Shown piece by piece: positions 25,110 to 34,393 of a DNA stretch of 64,000 nucleotides. Location of the stretch: the NCBI RefSeq assembly GCF_024362485.1, contig NZ_CP101456.1, positions 2,046,001 through 2,110,000 on the forward strand, given 5' to 3'. Origin of the DNA: Natronobeatus ordinarius (GTDB lineage Archaea > Halobacteriota > Halobacteria > Halobacteriales > Natrialbaceae). Within the stretch, counting starts at the first letter, position 1; each line of letters starts with the position of its first letter. The notes beneath the pieces are model-generated. The model saw only the letters and a program-made list of their open reading frames with translations. It was not told the origin of the DNA and ran no database searches. The position numbers were made by a program, and so were the translations under genes.

Positions 25110-27644
25110 CTAGCTGCGGATCCGGTCGTTCTCCGGGTCGAACAGCGGTCTGCTGCCGGCGACCTCGACGGTCACCGGGTACTGTTCACCCATGTACTCG
25201 ACCTGCAGGCTGGTACCCTCGTCGGCGTACGCCGGAGGAAGGTAGGCCATCAGCAGGTGTTTGCCGACGCTCGGGCCGGTGCCGGCGCTCGTGACGTAGG
25301 CCTCCCGGCCGTGGTCGTCGACGATGACTTCGCCGTCTTCGTCGAGGACGGGCTCGTTCCCGAGCATGAACCGACGCTCGCCCGACTCGGAGGTGTGGTC
25401 GTCCACCGAGAGGGTACACAGCGTGGCCGCGTTCTCCTCGTCGATGGCCTCGGCGTACGCCTCCTTCCCGATGAAGTCTGACGTCTTGACGCCGTGGAAC
25501 GTCAACCCGGCCTCGGCGGGATTGTACTCGAGCTCGAGTTCGTGGCCGAACAGCCGGTAGCCTTTCTCCATCCGGCCCGTCGTCCCGTAGACGCCCATGC
25601 CGACGGGGCGGATATCGTACTCTGCGCCGGCCTCGGCGATGGTGTCCCAGAGACGCCCGCCTTTCGCGGCCGGGGCGTAGATCTCCCAGCCGAGTTCGCC
25701 GACGTAGGAGAGGCGCATCGCCCAGGCGTCGACCTCGCCGACGGTGAGTTTCTGGGCGGTGTACGGCGGGAAGGCCTCGTGGGAGACGTCTTCCTCGGTC
25801 ACCGAGTCGACGACTGCCCGGGCGTCGGGCCCCCAGACCCCGAGGGTACAGAGCGACTCCGAGCGGTCGATCATCGTGACGTCGGCGTCCTCGGGGATGT
25901 GCCCGCCGAACCAGGCGCGATCCGCCCCGGCCGCGGCGCCGCCGGTGATGACCCGGTACTGTTCGGGCCCGAGCCGGGCGATCGTCAGGTCCGAGACGAA
26001 GCCGCCGTTCTCGGCGAGGATCGGCGTGTAGACGGTCTTGCCGACGTCGACGTCGACCCGGCCGACCGCCATCCGTTCGAGGTAGTCCACGACGTCCGAG
26101 CCGACGAAGTCGAACTTCCCGAAGCCCATGTCGCCGACCATGGCGACGTGGTCGCGCATGTGGAGGTGCTCGCCGAGGATGATCGGCGACCACCACCGTG
26201 CGTCCCACTCGTTGCCCCGGAGCAGTCCCTCGAGTTCCTCGTTGTACGTCCGGACGAGGTCTTCGTTGGACCAGTACCACTGCGGTCGCTCCCAGCCCGC
26301 GGCCTCGAAGAAGCGGGCGTCGAGTTCCTGCTGGCGATCGTAGAACGGGCTCGTCCGCAACGGCCGGGAGCTCTGCCACTGCTCGGCCGGGTGGACGATG
26401 CCGTAGATCTTCTGGAAGCCCTCGTGGGCGCGGTTTTTCACGAACGCTCGCGAGTTTCCGTACTCGTAGAAGCGGTTGACGTCCGAGCCGTGGAGGTCGA
26501 TCTCCGACCAGCCGCGGGTCATCCACTGGGCGACGGCCTCGCCGATCGCCGGCGCCTCCTTGATCCAGACGGCGGCGCACGACCACAGGCCGTCGACGTC
26601 CTGGAGCGGGCCTAAAAGCGGCATGCCGTCGGGAGTCACCGACAGCAGGCCGTCGATCTCGTGGCGGACGCCCGCCTGGGGGTCGTCGAGCAATTCGGGC
26701 ACGATCTCTAAGGCGTCTTCCATCGACTGCTCGAACGCGTCGTCGGTCAGCGGCGGCTGAGTCGGCGACAGCGGCGACTCCTCGATCGACGGCACGTCGT
26801 CGACGTCCCAGAGGATCGGTCGATGCTGGTAGGAGCCGACCTCGAGATCGTTGCCGTGCTGGCGCTCGTACATCTGGGTGTCCATATCGCGCACGACGGG
26901 GAAGGAAATCTCACCCTCGTACTCCTCGAAAAAGGAGATCGGCCCGACGCTCACCATCTGGTGGACTGCAGGCGTCAGCGGGATCTCGACGCCGGCCATC
27001 TCGGCGATTTTCGGGCTCCACAGCCCCGCGGCGATGACGACCTCGTCGGCCTCGACGGTGCCGCGATCGGTCTCGACCGCCTGGATCGCCCCGCCCTCGA
27101 CGTGTACGTCGAGTACCACGGTGTTCGGCGAGACGGTCAGACCGCCGTCGGTCGCGTGGTCCGCTCGAGCCCGCATCACTTCGCCGGCCCGCAGCGGGTC
27201 ACAGGTGCCGGCGCCCTCGCTGTAGAAGCCGCCCTTGATGACGTCCGTGTTGACGTACGGCACCAGCTCTTCGATCTCTTCGACGTCGAGGAGTCGGCCC
27301 TTCTCGCCCCAGGCTTTCGCCGACTGGACGCGTCGCTCGAGTTCGGCCATCCGTTCGTCGGTGCGGGCCACCTCGATCCCGCCGCTGTTGACGAACGTGT
27401 CCATGTCCTCGTACTGCTCGATGCTCCGCCGGGTGAGGTGGGTCATCTCCTTTGCGTGCTCGACGGGCATGAGGAAGTTCGAGGCGTGGCCCGTCGAGCC
27501 ACCCGGGTCCGGCAGCGGCCCCTTGTCCAGCAGCAGGATGTCCGCTCGTCCTTCCTCTGCGAGGTGGTACGCGAGGCTGTTCCCGACGATTCCAGCCCCG
27601 ATAATGACGGTCTCCGCGGACGACGGGAAGTCACTGGAGCTCAT
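25110..27644 (-). CDS. dimethylglycine/sarcosine dehydrogenase-like FAD-GcvT protein
   Basis: An 844-residue two-part enzyme. Residues 1-380 form a DAO-type flavoprotein with VIIGAGIVGNSLAYHLAE at the FAD site and GSTGHASN (His53), aligned with the covalent-FAD His of dimethylglycine and sarcosine dehydrogenases. Residues about 420-830 are a GcvT-type tetrahydrofolate-binding module (DMGFGKFDFVG, GELGWEIYAP, KGYRLFGHELELEYNPAEAGL). Such enzymes oxidatively demethylate dimethylglycine or sarcosine and trap the carbon as 5,10-methylene-THF, with ETF as acceptor. etfB and etfA follow directly. Which N-methyl substrate is used cannot be told from sequence. Confidence 0.9.
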   Translation of the reverse strand: MSSSDFPSSAETVIIGAGIVGNSLAYHLAEEGRADILLLDKGPLPDPGGSTGHASNFLMPVEHAKEMTHLTRRSIEQYEDMDTFVNSGGIEVARTDERMAELERRVQSAKAWGEKGRLLDVEEIEELVPYVNTDVIKGGFYSEGAGTCDPLRAGEVMRARADHATDGGLTVSPNTVVLDVHVEGGAIQAVETDRGTVEADEVVIAAGLWSPKIAEMAGVEIPLTPAVHQMVSVGPISFFEEYEGEISFPVVRDMDTQMYERQHGNDLEVGSYQHRPILWDVDDVPSIEESPLSPTQPPLTDDAFEQSMEDALEIVPELLDDPQAGVRHEIDGLLSVTPDGMPLLGPLQDVDGLWSCAAVWIKEAPAIGEAVAQWMTRGWSEIDLHGSDVNRFYEYGNSRAFVKNRAHEGFQKIYGIVHPAEQWQSSRPLRTSPFYDRQQELDARFFEAAGWERPQWYWSNEDLVRTYNEELEGLLRGNEWDARWWSPIILGEHLHMRDHVAMVGDMGFGKFDFVGSDVVDYLERMAVGRVDVDVGKTVYTPILAENGGFVSDLTIARLGPEQYRVITGGAAAGADRAWFGGHIPEDADVTMIDRSESLCTLGVWGPDARAVVDSVTEEDVSHEAFPPYTAQKLTVGEVDAWAMRLSYVGELGWEIYAPAAKGGRLWDTIAEAGAEYDIRPVGMGVYGTTGRMEKGYRLFGHELELEYNPAEAGLTFHGVKTSDFIGKEAYAEAIDEENAATLCTLSVDDHTSESGERRFMLGNEPVLDEDGEVIVDDHGREAYVTSAGTGPSVGKHLLMAYLPPAYADEGTSLQVEYMGEQYPVTVEVAGSRPLFDPENDRIRS

Positions 27645-28009
27645 CGACGACCCCCGCCGTTGGCCGTCGACGGCTGTCCGATACCAGGTGTCCGATCTGT
27701 GAGTCTCGGGACTCGGTTCTCACCACTCACTATCATCTTCGTTATATAGAGAACACCTCGCAGACCATAAAAAGACAACATAAATGGCAGATTCATTATG
27801 AGACGAGCGAGAGCGGCTGAGCCGATCGGAGATCGGACCGGCCAGCGGACCACCGATTCCAAATCCTGACAGGAGAGTGCCACCTTGTGGTTTGGGCCAC
27901 GTCCGCTGTCCCGGTGTTTCGCGTCGGACGGTTCACAGTCGTCCACGTCGCATACGGAACGCTACGGGTACGTCAACACTTATGCCCACGTCGCGAAAAC
28001 CTCGTCAGT
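27645..28009. promoter_or_regulatory. divergent control region, flavoprotein operon / fhs
   Basis: No gene is seen. A leftward TATA-like element lies in GTTATATAGAG (27741-27751), which would give a leader of roughly 75 nt for the flavoprotein gene. On the plus strand, CACTTATG (27977-27984) is about 29 nt before the fhs ATG. The middle (27745-27800) is AT-rich and could hold regulator sites. The two directions serve the same one-carbon pathway. Confidence 0.5.
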
Positions 28010-29728
28010 ATGGCTTCCCAAGACGGGGACGACGGATCGATGCCGACCGACTACGAGATCGCACAGGACGCCGAGAAACGACCAATCGCGGACGTCATTG
28101 CGCCGTTCGGGCTCGAGCGAGACGATCTGGAGCTACTCGGCGAACACAAGGCGAAGGTGCGACTCGAGGCGATCGAGCGGCTCCGGGAGGGGGGTGATCC
28201 CGACGGCAAGCTCGTCCTCGTCACCGGGATGACGCCGACGCCGCTGGGCGAGGGGAAGACGGTGACGACGGTCGGGCTCGGCCAGGCGTTCAACCAGCTC
28301 GAGGAGGACGCGGCCGTCGCGATCCGCGAGCCGTCGCTCGGGCCGGTGTTCGGCGTGAAAGGCGGGGCGGCCGGCGGGGGCTACTCGCAGGTGCTCCCGA
28401 TGGAGGACATCAACCTCCACTTCACGGGGGACCTCCACGCGCTCACGTCGGCGCACAATCTCATCGCCACGATGCTCGATAACCACATCAAGCAGGGCAA
28501 CGAGCTCGACGTCGCGGTCAACTGGATCAACTGGCCGCGGGCGATCGACATGAACGACCGCGTCCTGCGCGAGACGGTCGTCGGGCTCGGCGGCGAGGTC
28601 ACCGGCGTGCCCCGCGAGGACGGCTTCGTCCTGACCGCGGCCTCGGAGCTGATGGCCGTCCTCTGTCTCGCCGACGGCATCGCGGACCTCAAGGCACGCC
28701 TCGCCCGGATCATCGTCGCCTACGACGGGGACGGCGACCCCGTTACCGTCGACGACATCGGGGCGACGGGCGCCGCCGCGATTCTGCTGAAAGACGCGCT
28801 GAAACCCAACGTCGTCCAGACAATCGAGGGGACGCCGGCGTTCGTCCACGGCGGCCCCTTCGCGAACATCGCCCACGGGACCAACTCGTTGATCGCCGAC
28901 GAGGTCGCCGCCCACTGCGCCGAGTACGTCATCACCGAGGCCGGCTTCGGCTCCGACCTCGGCGCCGAGAAGTTCATGAACATCGTCTGCCGACTCGGCG
29001 ACCTCGAGCCCGACGCGGTCACGATCGTCGCCTCGGTACGGGCGCTCAAGTACCACGGCCAGGACATGTGGCCGCCCGACGTCGACGCGCTCGAGGCCGA
29101 GGACGTCGACGCCGTCCACCGGGGACTCGAGAACCTCGACAAGCACGTCAACAACTTACGGCAGTTCGGCGTCCCGGTGGTCGTCGCCGTCAACCGCTTC
29201 CCGACGGACACCGACGCGGAGATCGAGGCGGTCCTCGACCACTGCGAGGACGACCTCGGCGTGCCGGCCGCTGAATCGACCGTCTTCGAAGACGGCGGCG
29301 AGGGCGGCCTCGAGCTCGCCGAACGCCTCGTGGAGGCCGCCGAGTCAGCGTCAACGTTCGAGCCGCTGTACGAGCTCGAGGCCCCCATCGACGAGAAGAT
29401 CGAAACCGTCGCCACCGAGATCTACGGCGCCGACGGCGTCGAGTTCCACGGCGACGCGAGAGACGACATCGAGCGGCTCACCGGCCTGGGCTTCGACGAC
29501 GTGCCGATCTGCATGTCGAAGACGTTCCACTCGCTCAGCGACGACGCGAGCCAGAAAGGCGTCCCGGAAGACTGGACGCTCGAGGTGAAAGAGATCTACC
29601 CCTCGGCGGGGGCCGGCTTCCTCGTCGTGCTCACCGCGGACGTCCTCACGCTCCCCGGCCTGCCCTCGGAGCCGGCGGCCGCCGGCATGGATCTCCACGA
29701 CGACGGCAGCGTCTCCGGGTTGTTCTAG
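28010..29728 (+). CDS. fhs: formate-tetrahydrofolate ligase
   Basis: A 572-residue cytoplasmic enzyme that interconverts formate, ATP and THF with 10-formyl-THF. Run in reverse it yields ATP from formyl-THF, useful when methyl groups are oxidised. It has the P-loop TPTPLGEGKTVTT (about residue 80), EPSLGPVFGVKGGAAGGGYSQV, NLHFTGDLHA and NRFPTDTDAEI. I start at ATG 28010 (MASQDGDDGS), placed for a leaderless transcript. Its stop shares the CTAG tetranucleotide with the stop of the convergent BCCT gene. Confidence 0.97.
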   Translation: MASQDGDDGSMPTDYEIAQDAEKRPIADVIAPFGLERDDLELLGEHKAKVRLEAIERLREGGDPDGKLVLVTGMTPTPLGEGKTVTTVGLGQAFNQLEEDAAVAIREPSLGPVFGVKGGAAGGGYSQVLPMEDINLHFTGDLHALTSAHNLIATMLDNHIKQGNELDVAVNWINWPRAIDMNDRVLRETVVGLGGEVTGVPREDGFVLTAASELMAVLCLADGIADLKARLARIIVAYDGDGDPVTVDDIGATGAAAILLKDALKPNVVQTIEGTPAFVHGGPFANIAHGTNSLIADEVAAHCAEYVITEAGFGSDLGAEKFMNIVCRLGDLEPDAVTIVASVRALKYHGQDMWPPDVDALEAEDVDAVHRGLENLDKHVNNLRQFGVPVVVAVNRFPTDTDAEIEAVLDHCEDDLGVPAAESTVFEDGGEGGLELAERLVEAAESASTFEPLYELEAPIDEKIETVATEIYGADGVEFHGDARDDIERLTGLGFDDVPICMSKTFHSLSDDASQKGVPEDWTLEVKEIYPSAGAGFLVVLTADVLTLPGLPSEPAAAGMDLHDDGSVSGLF

Positions 29729-31572
29729 TCCTCGCCCTCGTCCCCATCCCGGACGCTCGCGCGAGCGGCGCCGAGGCTCGACCGTCGACCGCGCTCGTGT
29801 CGGTAGAACGAGCCGGCGAGTCCCGCGAGCGCGACGAGGACGACCAGGGCGAACGGGCCGCCGGCCAGCACGGCCATCGCCTGCAGGACCTCGACGCTGT
29901 CGGTGACCAGCACGGAGACGGCGACGAGCCCCTGGACGATCCCCCAGAAGACGACCGCGCCGGTCGTCGGAGCGTGCTCGCGTCTCGTCGTCAGCACCGC
30001 CACGACGAGCGTGGAGGTGTCGGCTGACGTCGCCATGAAGACGACGATCAGCGCCAGAAAGAGGAACATGAGCAGCCGACTCAGCGAGAGCGCCTCGAAG
30101 ATCGGGAAGCCGGCGACGGCCTCGGCGCCGCCGTGGGCGTCGATCGCCGCGAGGACGTCGACGTCGCCGGCGTGCTGGAGGGAAAGCGAGGTCGAGCCCA
30201 GCAGGAGAAACCAGGCCATCGTCGCGAGCGAGGTCGCGACGAAGCCCGTGAGGACGACGGTCCGAATCCGTCGCCCCCGCGAGAGCGCCGCCAGGAAGAG
30301 GCCGGCAAATGGCGCCCAGGAGAGCCACCACGCCCAGTTCCAGATCGTCCAGTTCGCGACCCAGTCGTCGGCGATCGGTCCGTTACCGAGGTGGACGCTC
30401 AACGGGACGAACTCGAGGGCGTAGCCACCGACCGCGCGCGAACTGGTCTCGAGGACGAACGCACGGGGCGCAACGAGCAGGAACAGCGCGGCGAACAGGC
30501 CGAAGAGGGCGACGTTCACGCCCGCGAGCCGCCGGATCCCCCGGTGGACGCCGCTCTGGGCGGAGGCGACGAAGACGATCGTCAGTCCCGCGACGAACAG
30601 CAGCGAGCCGCCCGTCTCGAGGGCCACGTCCCACTGGAAGTCGATCCCGGTGAGGAACTGCTCGCCGACGAGCGCGATGGAGGTGGCGATGCCGCCGATG
30701 GTCGCGAACACCGCGAGCAGGTCGACGAGCCGACACCACGGCGAGTCGAGATTTTCGACGCCGAGAAACGGCGTCAGGATCGACGAGACTCGCAGCGGCG
30801 CGCCCCGCTGGTAGACGTAGTAGGCGATGGGGACGCCGACGGCGACGTAGGCGCTCCAGGCCGAAAAGCCCCAGTGAAACAGCGCGTAGACGAGCGCGGC
30901 GTCGACGGCGGCCTCCGATCGGGCTGGGGCGTCGACGTGCGGGGGCGGCGTCTCGTAGTGGAACAGCGCCTCGGCCGGCCCCCAGAAGACGATGCCGGCG
31001 GCGATCCCCGCGGTGAAGAACATGGTGAAGTAGACGGGGTAGGTGTAGGCGGGCTCCGCGTCCGGGCCGCCGAGTTTGATCGCGCCCCACGGCCCCACGA
31101 GCAGGGCCAGACAGCACAAAAGCGAGAGGAGCACGACGGCGGTGAACAGCCAGCCGGCGTTGGTCGTGACCAGCGCCTGTGCCGTGCCGACGGCGGCGAC
31201 GGTGCCATCCGGAGCGAGTAGCTGGCCGGCGAAAAAGAGCGCGAAGACGACGAGGGGGATCCCGGCCGTGACGGGATCCTGGCGGGCGCAGAACGCGCCG
31301 ACGGTGTCGGCGATGGAGCGATGGCGAACCGACAGCAACAGCTGGGCCTCGGTCGGCTCGGCGTCGGCGTCCGCCGGCAACACGGCGAGGTACGTCAGCC
31401 CGGAGCCGAAAAAGAGCAGTGAGACGACGAGCCACGCCCGGCCGGAGACGGTCTCGCCGACGAGCTCGGGGAAGAAAAACCCCGAGACGACGATTACGCC
31501 GGAGAGGACACAGAGCGGGCCCAGCAGCTTTCGGAGCAACCGTTCGACGACGCCGACACCCTGGAGTCCCAT
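29725..31572 (-). CDS. BCCT-family osmolyte transporter
   Basis: A 615-residue membrane transporter with about 12 helices, of the betaine/carnitine/choline family, which takes up quaternary-ammonium osmolytes coupled to Na+ or H+. Family landmarks are FTAGIAAGIVFWGPAEALFHY (TM3 region), HWGFSAWSAYVAVG and the Trp-rich WAWWLSWAPFAGLFLAALSRGR. I start at ATG 31572 (MGLQGVGVVERLL); the long upstream in-frame extension is an artefact overlapping the K+ channel gene. An N-terminal region of about 70 residues, and the TM3 variant GIAAGIVFW instead of GMGIGLMF, set it apart from the second BCCT at 34394. Confidence 0.92.
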   Translation of the reverse strand: MGLQGVGVVERLLRKLLGPLCVLSGVIVVSGFFFPELVGETVSGRAWLVVSLLFFGSGLTYLAVLPADADAEPTEAQLLLSVRHRSIADTVGAFCARQDPVTAGIPLVVFALFFAGQLLAPDGTVAAVGTAQALVTTNAGWLFTAVVLLSLLCCLALLVGPWGAIKLGGPDAEPAYTYPVYFTMFFTAGIAAGIVFWGPAEALFHYETPPPHVDAPARSEAAVDAALVYALFHWGFSAWSAYVAVGVPIAYYVYQRGAPLRVSSILTPFLGVENLDSPWCRLVDLLAVFATIGGIATSIALVGEQFLTGIDFQWDVALETGGSLLFVAGLTIVFVASAQSGVHRGIRRLAGVNVALFGLFAALFLLVAPRAFVLETSSRAVGGYALEFVPLSVHLGNGPIADDWVANWTIWNWAWWLSWAPFAGLFLAALSRGRRIRTVVLTGFVATSLATMAWFLLLGSTSLSLQHAGDVDVLAAIDAHGGAEAVAGFPIFEALSLSRLLMFLFLALIVVFMATSADTSTLVVAVLTTRREHAPTTGAVVFWGIVQGLVAVSVLVTDSVEVLQAMAVLAGGPFALVVLVALAGLAGSFYRHERGRRSSLGAARASVRDGDEGED

Positions 31573-31714
31573 TGTCCTCGAGTTCCGTTCGTTCGTGTTC
31601 GTCCATTCGTAACCGCTCGTCACCGCCACGGGAGCCGCTCTCGGAAACCCCGACACCTCTCGATTCCGACCGGTTGTGGATCGGCTCCGGCACCGTCCGG
31701 TCGGGGCTCGGCGA

Positions 31715-32962
31715 TCACGACGAGTTACCCCCTCCGAGGAGGTCGTCGGCCGACGTCCCCTCGAGCACCGACCGGCCGAGCAGGCGGCCGCCGATCGCCG
31801 TCGGACTGATGACCTCGTCGGCGCCGACCTGCTCGAGTTTCTCGAGGTGTGTGCGGTCGGTCGCTGCAGCGACGATGCGGACGTCCGGGTTGGCGTTCCG
31901 GGCGGCGAGGATCGCGAGGACGTCCCTGGCGTCGTCCCGGGTGGCGACGACCACGCCCGCCGCCGCGTCGATCCTGGCGTCCTCGAGTACCGCCTCGTCG
32001 GTCGGATCGCCAGTGAGGACGTCGACGGCCGCGTCGAGTTCGGCGGCCGACTCGCTGTCGGTCGTAACGACCACGACGTCGGTTTCGTCGGCGAGCGTCT
32101 CGAGCAGCGACGGTGTGAGGTCGCCGCTGCCGAGGACGAGGACGTGTGCATCGAGCAGGCTGAGTTCTGAGGGGGTCATCTGTCCGACGGCTGCAGCCAT
32201 TCGTTTTTCGATCGCCGGCACGATGAGTGCTCCGATGGCGACCGTGAACGCGCCCGTTCCGAAGAGGATCACAGAGAGGGAGAACCACTTCGCGCCGGTC
32301 GAAAGCGGGGTGACGTCGCCGTAGCCGACGGTAGCGATCGTGACGACGACGTAGTAGACGGCGTCGCCCCAGCTGTCGAGTCCGGCGAACTGATCGCGGA
32401 GGACGTAGGAGCCGACCGTGCCGTAGACGCCGACGCCGACGATCGAAGCGAGCGAGGCGAGCTGGAGCGAGGAGAGCTCGAGCCGTCGGTCGAACGCGTC
32501 GCCGTTGATCGCCAGCAGCGTGGTCGCGAGGGCGACCGCGGCGAGCAGCGGCACGTCGGTGGTCCGAAACGTCGTCAGCGGCAACAGCGCGGCGATCGGG
32601 AGGACGAGCAAGGAGAGATACCACGCGAGGCGCGTTCGTCGCGTGAGCCCAAAGACGAGCCCCGCGAGGACGAACGCGACCAACACGCCCGTAAACCGGA
32701 GCAGGCCGGGATCGACGGGGAGGACCGCCACGAGCGGCCCGTCGTAGCGCCCTTCCGGTCGACTGAGGTGAGAGAGGCCGGTCACGAACGTGAGGACGGC
32801 CGCCGTCCCGGTCAGGGCGACCGCCGTCTTCGCCTTCGAGACCGCCCGCCAGTCGACGAGCTGGACCCGCTCCGTGTGATAGAAGAGCGTCTCGAGACTC
32901 GAGTCGGGCGGGAGTTCCGGTGGATCGCTGGCCACGTCGCGTCGTTCGACGGGTCGGGCCAT
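31715..32962 (-). CDS. potassium channel with RCK (TrkA-N) domain
   Basis: A 415-residue ion channel. Several N-terminal helices precede a pore loop with the K+ selectivity filter TVGYGD (residues 211-216), then an inner helix and, from residue 273, an RCK Rossmann domain (HVLVLGSGDLTPSLLETL) and a short tail. It probably conducts K+ in a ligand-gated way, relevant to salt-in osmoadaptation. It lies between the BCCT gene, which runs in the same direction, and a divergent uspA. The glycine pattern GSGDLTPS differs from the GxGxxG of classical NAD-binding RCK domains. Confidence 0.93.
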   Translation of the reverse strand: MARPVERRDVASDPPELPPDSSLETLFYHTERVQLVDWRAVSKAKTAVALTGTAAVLTFVTGLSHLSRPEGRYDGPLVAVLPVDPGLLRFTGVLVAFVLAGLVFGLTRRTRLAWYLSLLVLPIAALLPLTTFRTTDVPLLAAVALATTLLAINGDAFDRRLELSSLQLASLASIVGVGVYGTVGSYVLRDQFAGLDSWGDAVYYVVVTIATVGYGDVTPLSTGAKWFSLSVILFGTGAFTVAIGALIVPAIEKRMAAAVGQMTPSELSLLDAHVLVLGSGDLTPSLLETLADETDVVVVTTDSESAAELDAAVDVLTGDPTDEAVLEDARIDAAAGVVVATRDDARDVLAILAARNANPDVRIVAAATDRTHLEKLEQVGADEVISPTAIGGRLLGRSVLEGTSADDLLGGGNSS

Positions 32963-33026
32963 AAGCGTTGGTGAGGGTAACGGTTATCCCGCGGAGCGTG
33001 GATACCTCAGACGGGTTCGAAAACGA

Positions 33027-33452
33027 ATGTACGACACCGTTCTGATCGCAACCGACGGGAGCGACGAGGCGGAAGCCGGCATCGAGTACGGCCTCGACGT
33101 CGCCGAGGCGATGGACGCGACGGTCCACGCACTGTACGTGGTCGAGACGAAAGCCACCTACATCCTGACTGTCGGCCTCTCCGATGACGAACTCGAGGCC
33201 TACCGGGAGTACGGCGAGGAGGTCGTCACCGACGTCGTCGAGCGGGCCGCCGAGCGGGGGCTCGAAGGCAGGGGAATCGTCAAGACCGGCCGGCCGGCGG
33301 AGGAGATCGTCGACTACGCCGAACGAAACGACGTCGACGTCGTCGTGCTCGGCAAGCAAGGCCACGGCGCGATCGACAGGCACCTGGGGAGCACGCCCGA
33401 GAAGGTCGTTCGAATGGCCGACGCCCCGGTGACGGTGGCCGCCGAGCGCTGA
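33027..33452 (+). CDS. universal stress protein, UspA family
   Basis: A 141-residue single Usp domain. It begins MYDTVLIATDGSDEAEAG, contains DVDVVVLGKQGHGAIDRHLGS, the glycine-rich ATP-binding loop, and ends with the usual DAPVTVAAER strand. It is divergent from the K+ channel gene. Usp proteins often sit beside transporters and modulate them; that link is inferred here from position only. A small membrane protein gene starts within its stop codon. Confidence 0.93.
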   Translation: MYDTVLIATDGSDEAEAGIEYGLDVAEAMDATVHALYVVETKATYILTVGLSDDELEAYREYGEEVVTDVVERAAERGLEGRGIVKTGRPAEEIVDYAERNDVDVVVLGKQGHGAIDRHLGSTPEKVVRMADAPVTVAAER

Positions 33453-33664
33453 TGGGCGAGAGAGCGCGTGCCAACCTGCGTGGTCAGACAGGGATGCACT
33501 GGAATCTACGAACGGTTGTTCGGCTCTTCTTGCTCGTCGGCGGCGTTCTCGCGCTCGCCAGCGGGACGCTCGGCGGTTCGACGACGACGCTCCTCGTCGG
33601 GGCCGTCGCGATGGGGCTCGGCGTCGTCGGCCTGGTGACCGAGTGGAACGAGTCGAGAACGTAA
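33452..33664 (+). CDS. small two-helix membrane protein
   Basis: A 70-residue protein with two hydrophobic helices (about 21-40 and 46-64) and a charged C-terminal tail (TEWNESRT). The ATG at 33452 overlaps the uspA stop as TGATG, which favours coupling. An internal ATG at 33494 (MHWNLRT) would give a 56-residue protein of equal plausibility. No family is recognised. It may be a small partner of the surrounding stress or transport proteins. Confidence 0.65.
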   Translation: MGERARANLRGQTGMHWNLRTVVRLFLLVGGVLALASGTLGGSTTTLLVGAVAMGLGVVGLVTEWNESRT

Positions 33665-33701
33665 CAATATGTATAAAGGTCGTCGCGGTCGTGTGTGGGC
33701 C

Positions 33702-33860
33702 ATGGCCAACCTCGTCGCGACCGTCGCCACGATTCTCGCGGTGGTGTTCGCCGTCGCGAGCCTCGCACAGCTCCTGTCGGGAAACTACTTCTTCGCCGGC
33801 ACCCTGCTTACGTTCGTCGCGTTCGCGATCTACTTCCGGGAAATCAACCTCGACCGATAG
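33702..33860 (+). CDS. small two-helix membrane protein
   Basis: A 52-residue protein starting MANLVATVATILAVVF, with two hydrophobic helices and a short polar tail (REINLDR). The reading frame opens further upstream at 33669, but that ATG lies across a good TATA box, TATAAA (33672-33677), which is 28 nt before 33702. A leaderless start at 33702 is therefore favoured. Function is unknown. Confidence 0.7.
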   Translation: MANLVATVATILAVVFAVASLAQLLSGNYFFAGTLLTFVAFAIYFREINLDR

Positions 33861-33880
33861 GGACACTATTTGTCGCGCCA

Positions 33881-33901
33881 TTTGGTACCAAAGCTATATT
33901 G
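33881..33901 (+). promoter_or_regulatory. 12-bp palindrome abutting a TATA box upstream of uspA
   Basis: TTTGGTACCAAA (33881-33892) is a perfect palindrome directly followed by AGCTATATTG (33892-33901), a TATA-like element about 40 nt before the second uspA ATG. The palindrome occupies the place of the BRE, so a bound protein would compete with or recruit TFB. Confidence 0.55.
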
Positions 33902-33936
33902 TTCAGTCCGCCGAATACGACGGTGGACGTACGGTT

Positions 33937-34362
33937 ATGCTGGATAAGCTACTAATCGCAACGGATGGAAGCGATACGGCGTCGGAGGCGGTCGAACACG
34001 GACTCGACCTTGCGGAGACGTGCGATGCCGAGGTACACGTGATCTACGTCGTCGAGACGGAGGCGACGTACCTTCTCACGGTCGGAGTAAGCGACGAGGA
34101 GATGGACGAGTATCGCCAGCACGGTGAAGCGGTCGTCACCGAGGTGGTCGAACAGGCCGAGCGACGGGGACTCGAGGGCATCGGCGTCGTCAAAACCGGG
34201 TCGGTCGCCCAGGAGATCGTCGAGTACGCCGAGGCAGAGAACGTCGACAGCGTGGTTGTCGGCGAACGCGGCCGCGGGACGCTCGAGAAGTACCTCGGAT
34301 CCAACGCCGAGAAGATCGTCCGGCTGTGTTCGACGCCCGTCACCGTCGTGCGCGCCGCCTAG
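33937..34362 (+). CDS. universal stress protein, UspA family
   Basis: A 141-residue Usp domain starting MLDKLLIATDGSDTAS. It is clearly a paralogue of the protein at 33027, with shared VHVIYVVETEATYLLTVGVSDEE-like middle and GERGRGTLEKYLGS as the nucleotide-binding loop. It is monocistronic, with its own TATA box and palindrome, and convergent with the BCCT gene at 34394. Its start was chosen by homology to the first copy. Confidence 0.93.
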   Translation: MLDKLLIATDGSDTASEAVEHGLDLAETCDAEVHVIYVVETEATYLLTVGVSDEEMDEYRQHGEAVVTEVVEQAERRGLEGIGVVKTGSVAQEIVEYAEAENVDSVVVGERGRGTLEKYLGSNAEKIVRLCSTPVTVVRAA

Positions 34363-34393
34363 ATTCGACCGGTTCGAGCGAATCGACCGACCG

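Noticed and set aside
31725-33881. 718-codon leftward open frame over the K+ channel and uspA
   Set aside because: It runs out of frame with the clear RCK channel and antisense to uspA; its Arg/Gly/Asp-rich translation has no domain. High GC removes stop codons in shadow frames.
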